From positions 2,046,001 through 2,110,000 of the forward strand of contig KN832870.1 of NCBI GenBank assembly GCA_000827325.1: a DNA stretch of 64,000 bases, in the 5' to 3' direction. Numbering within the stretch: the stretch's first letter is position 1; each line of letters starts with the position of its first letter. The stretch is from Oidiodendron maius Zn. Its lineage: Eukaryota > Ascomycota > Leotiomycetes > Myxotrichaceae. Below, piece after piece: positions 25,350 to 34,551 of the stretch. The position numbers and the translations under genes were made by a program. The notes under the pieces were generated by a model. That model was given only the letters and a program-made list of their open reading frames with translations. It made no database searches and had not been told where the DNA came from.

Positions 25350-28300
25350 TCGTTGTCATACACCAAGCTGCTGATGCAAGAATCAAAATTAGCCAAGAGT
25401 TGTTCGAGGATTTCCTGCCAAGAGACAAGAAGTCTGAGAGGCAGTTATCAGACAGAGCTCACCCTGTCAAAACTAGCGTTCCAACGCTTGGCTAATGCAA
25501 TGTCACCCATCACACTCTGAGTCATTGTCTTGAAGATATTGAGTGATTTTGAGTAATACGTCAGGTATTACATTGATTCGACGCATTAGTCTCAGCTTTT
25601 TATCTGCCACTGCGTTTTCAAACCAATCTGCAGATACTATAAGTCAACCGAGATTTTAGATATGGCAGGTTTCTAGATCTGCGGGGATAGAATTACGGAT
25701 CTCACAGATGTAACGCAGTGTGCCATACCATGAGGTAGACTTATCAATTTTAACTTTCTGCCAAAGACTGGCTTCCGCTACTTCTCGTAGTCCACTTTCC
25801 TGGAGCGCGCCCACCCTCTCTAGCTTGTCTAGTCCAGCAGCATGTGTTGAGACAGAAGATAGCTGTGCATGTGACTTTGATCTGAATTCTTGGCAACTCA
25901 GTCTTTTTTTAGAGAAGACAGGATATGCCATGACTCTATGGGATCCCATGCGCCTCCGCCATTGAGTTCCACGCTTATACGCATGCCATTTCAATGCCAT
26001 TCGCTGCTCGTATGTGTATTTCTATACTCGATTGATCTCTGGTATATTTTCGATAATTACAGTCGTCCTTATGCTTTGTGTTATTACACGCTCCCGATAG
26101 AAGAGGTATTCGTTTATCTCGTAGAATGATCTCAGCTCCGTGGGCCCAGATATATTTTGGTTTATCAGACGCAAGGCGTGCAATACAGTGTACAGATGCC
26201 ACGTTGTACAGCTTCTCGAGGCATTCGAAATGATGTATGGGATCCTTAGCTGTGATCGAATTAGAATATGCCGTTGATTGTTGAATTCGAGAAATTCATG
26301 GCACATAGGAGGTACCAACCCCACATCACAATTATATTTATCAAAACATGCAGGATGGAAATGGTGAACCATACGATAAGAACCATCAGCTGTTACCTTG
26401 AACTAAAATACTCCGAAATTCTCTGGTGTGCTATACGTACACTTTCGTCTTGGTTCGAGGTCTTCTCAACTGGCATAATCACGGCCAGTGCCGCTGGACT
26501 AGTCAATATGCCCTCACGATCATGGTGGTCGCCTTGTATCAGAACCTCCTTTGTTGCTAACTTCTTTGGCGCCACTTTCTGTTCCTTATACTTTCATCAT
26601 TCCCTTGCTCACCCTTTTAATGACTTCTCGACTTTAATAGATCCACATGTTGATGAAAATCGAGCATAAAGAGCCGAAGGCAATGATCGAAACATGCAGT
26701 TCAGAGAAGAGAATGACCAACGTTTGATCGCCATATCTGTGGATTTGGATTATATACCTGGAGTAGCGGAGCTTGGGGAAACTGGCCAGTCTTTGCTTGG
26801 CTCCTTGTCCCACGATTGTTCGGGTTTAGGTTGCCAGTGGCCTTGCGCTCAACCAGTTTATTGACTGCGTTCCGCATATACTACCGCAGCTGAAATAATA
26901 TCTTGTGCATATTGATTAAGAGAGAATGATAATGATCAAGTGACTGCAGACTCATGTTTGTTTACTTACGGCTCAGTAAGAGGTAAAGTGAAGCCATCGA
27001 AAGCTCTATCACAGAGTGAACCTGCCTAGTAGACCTACCTTTCTGCTATATCATACCATATGCAAAGAATAGGGCAGGCACCTGACTTGTCAAACGAATC
27101 TCTTTCAATATCGAGCCCAAAAAGTGGCTTTTCCACTCCGTCGTTGAAATGACAATAACATCAACATGTTATAGAAGGTAATTCTTAGGTGGTTGCCACT
27201 TTGCAATATCAATATCAAAAGTGTCGACGAAGCTTCTGGACATGGATGGGCAATCAGGACAGCTAATAGTCAATCACTAATATGACGCAGACTTGGCCAA
27301 ATACCTGTGCGTGGCTGACAGGATGCATCACGACGGAGTCATGAGAAAGTCAACCGCACTACGTCAGGACAACACCTTATGTATCAAAGTTCTCACGAGA
27401 TAACGATAAAGTGGCGATCGCAGACAGCTATTCAATTTATAATTCTATTAAAAGATAAGGAGATTAGTCACACACACTCTCAGCAACCAGCACGTAATGC
27501 GCAGGCCGCAAGTCGAGTCGACCGGATTGCTCGCATTGACGACGACACACATGACAACACGCTCGAAGAGTATCGCGCTCAATATACCGCAGATGTCACA
27601 CGAACCATATCACGTCCTCTGTGGTCGTACACACGCCGAATGCTGGCAAATAATACGATGGTCTATCCCATCTCCGGGAGTCATTGCCTCTTGGCCTCCG
27701 CGTCCTGCTATCTTGGGATGCGAAGACACCAATTGCCATCTCCTGCTGAGCGGCAGCTAGGTACTCGGTGACGGGGAAGATCCCCGCATGCATTTCCTGC
27801 CCTACCCAGATTTCATTGGACCCGTGGACAGTGACGTTGGGCTCCCGAGCCCAAAACAAGCGGTGAGAGCGGCTCCGGCTGGTGGTCGGGAGCTTGCGAC
27901 AGTCCTCCTTCCCATCGGGAGGGTGTGCTGACCCCGGCGATCATTTCTGGTTTGCGTGCCGCGAGGATTCTGCTGTTCTGCTTTCGACAGCTCTGAGCTT
28001 TCTGGCGGAATGCTGACAGAGTTCGGATCGCGGGGTCGTGTCGGGCGGAGACGGGATGGCGGGGAAAAGAGGGTTGCAACGGGAGACGGACCAAGGTCAA
28101 GGACCAGAGTCCTAGGGGGAAAGGGAAAGAAAAAGGAAGAAAAAGATACTAAATTTGGGGAAAGAATTGTTACTTCTTCAGCCTTGTGGGATGGCTCTAG
28201 CACTGGCTCGCACAGACCAGAAACAACCCCGTTGCGCGGGGAGGGCAGGTTGTCGTCCAGGTTTGCCGGATTCCTTTCCATCGTCTCTTCTTTGAGACAA

Positions 28301-29436
28301 GGACGCGAACGACTGGGTGTCTCGACTGGATGTCTCGCCATGCTGGGGAGGGCGTGTGCGCCGGAAAGGGCAGCGGGAAGGTCACATATCACAAGCCTGT
28401 GGTGGTCATTTCTTCCGTGCCCCACTGCATAATATGCATATAATGCATAAAGGCGTAGATGAAAGTCGCCTCTCACTGGCCAGACGAAAAGCCTCGAATC
28501 CTTCTGCTAGCGGACTGCACGCTGCCGTAGGGACGAGAGTGACTGAATGGCCTGGAGGAGATGTTTGAGGGTTTTGCGTGCTGGGGAGCAGGGCAGGTGG
28601 ATGCCGGGTCGACGCAGAGAGCGACGAGAATCGAGTGGCCAAGAGGAGAGAGACGGCGAGGGAAGGAGGTAGAAAGGAAGAGTTTCAAGAGGCAGAGCCC
28701 CGACGGGGCGCCGCGTCGGTGGCTAGCTCTCCCGCCTGTCCTCGGAGGGTGTTGCTGTGATGCTGTGATGCTGCTGGCTGTGCATGGCTCCACGGCCACT
28801 CAGCACGGCCCAAGGTGCCCAGTCCTCGCATCCCGGTGCCACTGCCTGGCCCAATGGTGCTGATCGTGATTTTCCCACTCAGTCCAGATCCACGTTTTGT
28901 CTAGACAAGCAGACATCATACATACATACACACACACATGCCTCCGGCGGGCAGTCTCCTGCTTTCTCTGTCAGCCCACTGAAAAACCTCGAGCAGCCGT
29001 CTCTCGTCGCGACCGCGCGCGCCATCATCCCTCATCACCATGCGACACAGACTCTTGCCACTCTCTTCCTCATCCCTCTCCCTCTAGACGGGCGTTGCTA
29101 CCCAAAGATCCGCTTTTGGTTGTCGATTAGGCTGAACCCGTCCAGTGCGAGAGCCGAGGAGCCAACGCAGCACTACGCAGGAAACACCCTATCGATAACG
29201 CCTCGCCTAACAAATCGTCAACTTCCCCCCAATTTCTTCCTGCGATTTCATCCCGCTTGCCTGCCAGACTCTCGGCCCTCTGTCTACCAGACGCTCGAAA
29301 GCATCACCACACCCCCCCCGATATCTCCTTCTGCACTCCTGGCACTGACAGAAAACCACATCCCTTTCCGACAGGGCACTGCCCTCTGCGGCCGACGCTC
29401 TCCAGCATCCCCAGTCGCGCGCAACACATCTACAAT
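25350..29436. other. Long gene-poor region
   Basis: About 4.1 kb without a gene I can support. 25350-27400 is AT-rich with scattered short frames. One minus-strand pair (26393-26575, APKKLATKEVLIQGDHHDREG, and 26022-26372) has mild coding character but no recognisable domain. From about 27800 to 29400 the sequence becomes GC-rich and frames stay open on both strands, which is what GC-rich DNA does by chance. That part probably contains the promoter and a long leader for the gene at 29437. Confidence 0.4.
28917..28939. repeat. CATA/CA microsatellite
   Basis: Three CATA units run straight into five CA units, about 500 bp upstream of the start at 29437. It lies in the presumed promoter or leader of that gene. 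Confidence 0.8.
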
Positions 29437-31104
29437 ATGGGCTCCTCCTCTGAGCCCAAGACCCCTCGCCCGGCCTACTACGAGGATGCCGACGAGGACG
29501 GCAACGTCGTGGAGAAGGGCTCGCGGCGGAGCGCCAGGAAGAAGGAGGGCAAGGAGAAATCCAAGCCCAAGGTGTCGCACCGCTCCCGCGACGAGAAGAA
29601 GCAGTCCAAGAGCGATTCGGGCGTCGAGGCCTCGGCGTATACAGGCGGGGCCATGATGTCGGGCGCCAGGCAGGACGACGACGCCATGGTAGCTCGCGAG
29701 GTCAAGATCGAGCGCCGGCGAAGCACCGCGGGGGCGTCGAGCAAGCCAAAGAGATACGACGGCAAGAACTCCTCCAAGTCCACAGTGGACGAGGCGAAAT
29801 ACTATGGCATCCCCAAGTCGAAGACCCAGCCCATCCCCACGCCCATGGCCCAGCCGATACCATATCGCGCGCGCCCTTCCATTCTTACCGCCCAGTCCTA
29901 TCCCGCCAGACCACTCAGTTACCATGCCGCCTATCCAGGTACGGGTTTGCATGGCCCTCCTATATCACACCAAGGCTTCTGGCAGCAACAAGCCCCATCG
30001 CACTATCCTCCCCTAGCCCCATCCGCCATGTTCATGCCCAATGCTCCTTCCCCCGCAGACTACCAAACCGCGGCGTCGTCGCTGACCCCGAGGGCCTTGA
30101 CCGATAGATTCGGGGGGCCGCCGCGAACGGGTTCGGGCTATGGTTTCCGCGACCCCGTCATCCAACAGCGGTTCGCCGACGACAGCGAAGACGGATATAC
30201 ATCTACGACAGAGGGCGGTCGGACGCGAGCGAGCATCCGCACTCCCTCAAATCGAAAGGTCATCCGCACGCAGGCCGAGCTGGACTACGAGGCGATGCCA
30301 CCGCCACCGGTAAGGCCCACTTCGGCCCGTCCCGGTCCCGGTCGTAGCATCCTGCGCCGGTCGACCGACTATGGCCCGGACGTCGCGACCGCCCCTGAGC
30401 CAGAATTCCGCGACCGCCGCAGCAGCACGTACCACGACGAGCCCGCTCCCCGGCGCCCGAGCGTGAATCGCCTTTCCGGGGTGTATGACGTGGGCGTCCA
30501 TCGCGTGGAGGCCGCAAACAGTGGCCGGCGGCGTCAGAGTTACTATGGCCAGTCCGCCTCGCTCGGCTCGGGCGCGTCAGGCGCAAGTGGGTGGGAGGAC
30601 AAGGCTGCTCGGGCAGCCTCTTATCAAGACGGCGTGAGTGGATCTGCTGTTCCTCTGACAGCCGACATGCTTCGCCGCCAGCAGAGACGTCAGGGAGGCT
30701 CATCCCGCTCTACCAAATCCTCCGGCTCACGCGATGAATCAGACTACAGAAAGTCAGCCACCACGCGCACGACCCGCAGCGTCTCATCGCCCGAAGATGA
30801 GAATGTCACCATCAAGGTCGTGGGCCAGGCACGGGTGACGGTCGGCGGCGCGCAGATTGACTACAACGACGGTGGCGAGATTGAGATCAAGAGGCAGAAG
30901 AGCGTCAGGGGCTCCGACAGCGTCAGAGGTACCTCCGAGTGGTCCAACTCGGAATACGGAGGCGACCATCGACGTGTCGACGACCGGCGGGGCAGCAGGG
31001 TGGACAAGCCCGCGGGCCACTCGAGGAGGCGCTCAGTCTCTTATGCCCGCTCTCCTCCCCAATACGCACCCCCCCAATACGCTCCCCAGGGGAACTTCAT
31101 CTAG
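29437..31104 (+). CDS. Disordered basic protein of unknown function
   Basis: A single exon encodes 555 residues starting MGSSSEPKTPRPAYYEDADED. It is not recognised as a named family. It is rich in R, S, P, Y and G, with lysine/arginine clusters (RRSARKKEGKEKSKPK), a PY-rich middle (GPPISHQGFWQQQAPSHYPP), and several RRxS sites that could be phosphorylated. A short region near the C-terminus looks folded, alternating hydrophobic residues (ENVTIKVVGQARVTVGGAQI). The tail repeats SPPQYAPPQYAP. The frame extends 60 codons upstream to 29257, but the ATG at 29437 begins the acidic N-terminus and is the likelier start. The GC-rich, intronless structure with a long upstream leader fits a highly expressed or tightly regulated gene. 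Confidence 0.7.
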   Translation: MGSSSEPKTPRPAYYEDADEDGNVVEKGSRRSARKKEGKEKSKPKVSHRSRDEKKQSKSDSGVEASAYTGGAMMSGARQDDDAMVAREVKIERRRSTAGASSKPKRYDGKNSSKSTVDEAKYYGIPKSKTQPIPTPMAQPIPYRARPSILTAQSYPARPLSYHAAYPGTGLHGPPISHQGFWQQQAPSHYPPLAPSAMFMPNAPSPADYQTAASSLTPRALTDRFGGPPRTGSGYGFRDPVIQQRFADDSEDGYTSTTEGGRTRASIRTPSNRKVIRTQAELDYEAMPPPPVRPTSARPGPGRSILRRSTDYGPDVATAPEPEFRDRRSSTYHDEPAPRRPSVNRLSGVYDVGVHRVEAANSGRRRQSYYGQSASLGSGASGASGWEDKAARAASYQDGVSGSAVPLTADMLRRQQRRQGGSSRSTKSSGSRDESDYRKSATTRTTRSVSSPEDENVTIKVVGQARVTVGGAQIDYNDGGEIEIKRQKSVRGSDSVRGTSEWSNSEYGGDHRRVDDRRGSRVDKPAGHSRRRSVSYARSPPQYAPPQYAPQGNFI

Positions 31105-32540
31105 TCCGCTCCTCATCTCTACAACGATCTGCAACACGTATAATGAATTTGCCACTCGATTTACTCCACACGTGAGGCACGTTCGTATTCTCGATTTGAC
31201 GGCCGTCTTATCCGTCCGTTCGATTTTTTCCATTTCTCTAAAGGGAGCCGTGTGCACTGCATTTTGGCGGGTTTACTCCTCTCTCTTTTCCCACTTTGCA
31301 GGATCTTTTTCTTCGTCTCGACGGCGGCGGGAAGACAAAAGCGAAAAGCGGAAAAAGTTGTTTAGTGATACCCATGCAAAAAGCGCACATTTTACTTTAT
31401 AATTTTGATCTCGAGCCTGTTCTATTCCTGGCGCGATTTGTTCTTCGCATTCTCATGACCCTTCTGTTCTCTCATCCCCCCACCTGCCTGGGCGCGGCGT
31501 CGGGTAGTACATATTAATGGGGACCAATGCTTGGATTTGGCTTTTGGGCTTGGAGGACTCTGTTTCGATATGACATGTATGACTGTATGATTCACAAGAT
31601 TGGACACCCTTCTTACTCTTACTATTTACCTGTCCACTCTTCTCTCCTTCCTTTTCGCTCGGATCAACCACAAATTGTACGCTGCGCATCTGGGGCAACC
31701 CCTCTGGAGGATTTCTATTCTACTTTATATCTAGTCCTCCCCTTTCATCTTATTTTCACTTTCAGGACAAGAGGCGGGAATGGCATTAAAGATACATGCG
31801 TACTTGCTAGCAATGGCAACACATGTAACTCTAGCCGCAGAATATTTCGGGTTCGATTCAGGCTTTCTGGCTTTCTAATCTTTGCACACTGGGCATGGAA
31901 ATGGCGTCTTCTTGGGACTGGAGGGCTCGCTTCTGCATCAAGAGCCGGGGAAATTCTGACTTTGAGAACTCTACTTTTCTTTATTTGTATACCGCAAGAT
32001 GGGCTTCGCTTTACCGCGAGATGGCGCGGGTTCTGGAATCGAGAGGGTCAGATTGGATGACGAATGAGTGATGGAACCGTCATTGATAGCTACTTGCCTA
32101 CCTACCAGCCCGTCTACTTGGCAGGGCGAGAGATATTGAATGAAATTTTCTAGATAATTTTTCTCGGGCCTTCCTACTTCCAGTCGTGACTAAGGCCAAG
32201 GTGACTCTCTACCTTGCATTACTTCAATGCGCACGCCCACATTTGAGCCGGCATAGAATATACTGCACGTGATTTCCACGTGATAATGAACCAAAGAAGA
32301 CTGGACGGACTTACAATTTGAGGGCAATGAGAAAAGAAGAGGACGATTTATATTGTAACTAATTCATTCTGGTATCCGTACATACACATATAACTACCCA
32401 GACTCCAGCAATCAGAAGCAAGGCTATAATTCCGTCCATCATTGTCTATCTCGTCCCTCATAGCTTCAACCTCACAATACAGCTTAGCTCCTTCCCGTCG
32501 GATGCCACATGCCATTTATCATTAAGCAAACAGAATAATA
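31105..32540. other. Convergent gap, no gene seen
   Basis: About 1.4 kb separates convergent genes. A 177-codon plus-strand frame at 31527-32060 has random composition and no motif, so it is not called. Two CACGTG hexamers lie 11 bp apart at 32266-32271 and 32277-32282. Confidence 0.4.
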
Positions 32541-33839
32541 TCAAAGCTCATCCCTCCTATACCTAGTCTCGTTTCGTTTCTTCCTCCTCTCCTCGGCATA
32601 GTCGCTGCTGCTCAATCCTGGAATCGGATGGTGGTAACTCTTCGTGCCAATATCGCCGCTGAGGTCACTCCCCACCACGCTGTCTTCATAATAACTTCCC
32701 GGCACATTCTTCGTTGGGCTCTTACTTGCCCGTCGCTCCCTCCGAGCTTCCCTCCGAGCGCGAGCCTCGTCTTCATCGCCCCCGACACCAGAGGATCGGT
32801 CGTCGCCAGCCTGAAAGCTGAAGTCTCTGCGAGCGGCGCGACCTTTCTCTTGAAGTTTGCGAGCTTCAGCTTGAATGCGGTCCTCTTCCTCGGTCTTCTT
32901 CTTGGCGCTTCCGGTGGCACGGTCCCAGAAGGAATTTCCGGGGCTCGAGACACTCTCGACCTTGCGAATGCCACCGGTGCCACCTGTGTAGTTGTCCTTT
33001 CTCTCCTTGCGAGACTTTGTCGGCGTGTTTGTTGGGGTGGACTCTCTATTATAGAGAAGTTCTGATGCGGCAGTAGAACCATCGACTGTGGAGCCATCAA
33101 AGGCACTGGCGTCTGATTCTTTGTTCAGGCCTCCAACTCTCGCGGGCTTCTCGTGGCGATAGGCTCGCAGTTCATCACGGACAGCAGGATCGAGCTCCTC
33201 GTCTCCAATTTCAGAGTGGGCTTTCCTCTTCTTCTTTTCCTTCTTGGCCTTCTTACCGACAATGTCGTTGTATTTGAGTTCGCCCATTTCCGAACTCTGG
33301 GCCGAGTCTCGCGCCGAACCCGCCAGCGTGCCCTCCTCATCAAAGTCCTTATATCTCGTACCTTGGCTACCCTTTCTGCTTTTCTTAAGCCGCCGCCATT
33401 TCGAGTTCTTCTCTCCATGTACAATACTGCCTCCTCCCAAGTCCGTGGATACCGTTGCCCCGGAGAGTGTTGTGCCATTCGGCCCCTTTCTCCGCAGCAC
33501 TGTCGACTTATACTCCTCCCAATCGTTCTCCTTGAAATAAAATCCTCCGTTCTTCGCCCAAAAGAAGAACCATATCCCCGTCACAATGAACCCGACACCA
33601 ATGAGTCCAAAGAGTATAAATATCAGTTTATTAGGGACATTTTGAGGGGGCGTGACGCCCTCGCCTGGGTTAGCAAGCCCAGTTCCTCTAGGGATGAGAT
33701 CTATTGCTCTTGCAGCAAGGGCTGCAGCTTTTGGAGATAGGTCGCGGAAGGAGAGGCTGGAAGGCGACGGTGTCGCAGTGCGTTTGAGGAGGGCAGATAG
33801 GTAGGATTTTATGTGCTCGGTATCCGGTAGAGGCGCCAT
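32541..33839 (-). CDS. Single-pass membrane protein with charged cytosolic tail
   Basis: A single exon encodes 432 residues. There is no classical signal peptide. One membrane segment lies at about residues 71-94 (KLIFILFGLIGVGFIVTGIWFFFW), followed by a tail of more than 330 residues dominated by K, R, E and S (KKAKKEKKKRKAHSE, RREARRERRASKSP). Serine/threonine-proline sites (TPTNTPTKS) suggest phosphorylation. The short N-terminal part is probably lumenal or extracellular and the basic tail cytosolic, by the positive-inside rule. I do not recognise the family with certainty; similar architecture is common in fungal plasma-membrane or ER proteins. Function unknown. Confidence 0.75.
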   Translation of the reverse strand: MAPLPDTEHIKSYLSALLKRTATPSPSSLSFRDLSPKAAALAARAIDLIPRGTGLANPGEGVTPPQNVPNKLIFILFGLIGVGFIVTGIWFFFWAKNGGFYFKENDWEEYKSTVLRRKGPNGTTLSGATVSTDLGGGSIVHGEKNSKWRRLKKSRKGSQGTRYKDFDEEGTLAGSARDSAQSSEMGELKYNDIVGKKAKKEKKKRKAHSEIGDEELDPAVRDELRAYRHEKPARVGGLNKESDASAFDGSTVDGSTAASELLYNRESTPTNTPTKSRKERKDNYTGGTGGIRKVESVSSPGNSFWDRATGSAKKKTEEEDRIQAEARKLQEKGRAARRDFSFQAGDDRSSGVGGDEDEARARREARRERRASKSPTKNVPGSYYEDSVVGSDLSGDIGTKSYHHPIPGLSSSDYAEERRKKRNETRYRRDEL

Positions 33840-34551
33840 GATGATGGCGTCGTTGGACGTAGGACTATGTATGTGTGCTACTCGCAGAATAGCTCCTGCA
33901 CTCTTCTTATTGCAGCCCGTTCAGCAGTAAGCTGGAGTGGACGTAGAAAGCAACCGTCAATATGGTAAGTAAAGTCGTCACAGTTATAAAGTTGGAGTGT
34001 CTATTCTGGATGGAGTAGAGGAATAAAAGAAGCCCTCCGACGCTGGTAAGTACGCGGAGTGAAATTCGTGGGGTTGGGGATGACGAGGGTGAAAACAAGG
34101 AGGCGAGGCGGATGTTTGTTTACTTTCACGCCATAGCAACCAGCAAGGCTACAAGGCGCCAACATTAAGCGAGCTCCCCCTCCCTACCCCTGACTACCGT
34201 TAGATCTTGCCGTCGTGAACCAAACTCCGGGAGAGCGAAGATAGATAGCCTCAAAGTCAGGAAGATTCTGCCGCGGGTGCATGCGTTGGTATGAGATGAG
34301 ATTCGTGTAATTTTACATAAATCAATGGAACGGATATACCAGCCGTTCGAACACATACAATAATAATTTCTTAGAAATTCTGATCACCTCTTACCCCGTT
34401 GCCAGCAATACTCACCTCTATCCCAACCCACCCTACACCACATAAAATAGAAAATAAAGAATAAGATAACCCATAATCCGACCTTCCATCTATTCCCATC
34501 TATTGTCCCATGACCTCATCCCGAAAAATAAGATAGTCTCTGAAAGTAGCC
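33840..34551. other. Gap between membrane protein and laccase
   Basis: This 712 bp stretch contains only the possible small membrane protein at 33907-34098. The rest shows short frames and no element I can name. Confidence 0.4.
33907..34098 (-). CDS. Possible small two-helix membrane protein
   Basis: A 63-codon frame starts at an ATG and reads two hydrophobic stretches (LTSVGGLLLFLYSI and FITVTTLLTILTVAFYV) separated by a short polar turn. It lies head-on to the 5' flank of the 32541-33839 gene, on the same strand. Small membrane subunits of this size exist in many complexes, but I cannot match it to one. It could equally be a chance frame in upstream sequence. Low confidence. Confidence 0.25.
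   Translation of the reverse strand: MFSPSSSPTPRISLRVLTSVGGLLLFLYSIQNRHSNFITVTTLLTILTVAFYVHSSLLLNGLQ

Noticed and set aside
26022-26575. Minus-strand frames with mild coding character
   Set aside because: They are in different frames and no domain is recognisable. Kept only as a note under the gene-poor region.
27802-28476. 224-codon minus-strand frame and the 158-codon plus-strand frame overlapping it
   Set aside because: Both strands are open because of high GC. Neither product has a recognisable motif or even codon use.
31825-31850. tRNA-like GGTTCGATTC box
   Set aside because: The upstream sequence does not give a cloverleaf.
31527-32060. 177-codon plus-strand frame
   Set aside because: Random-looking translation in a convergent gap. 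It likely overlaps the 3' flank of the upstream gene.
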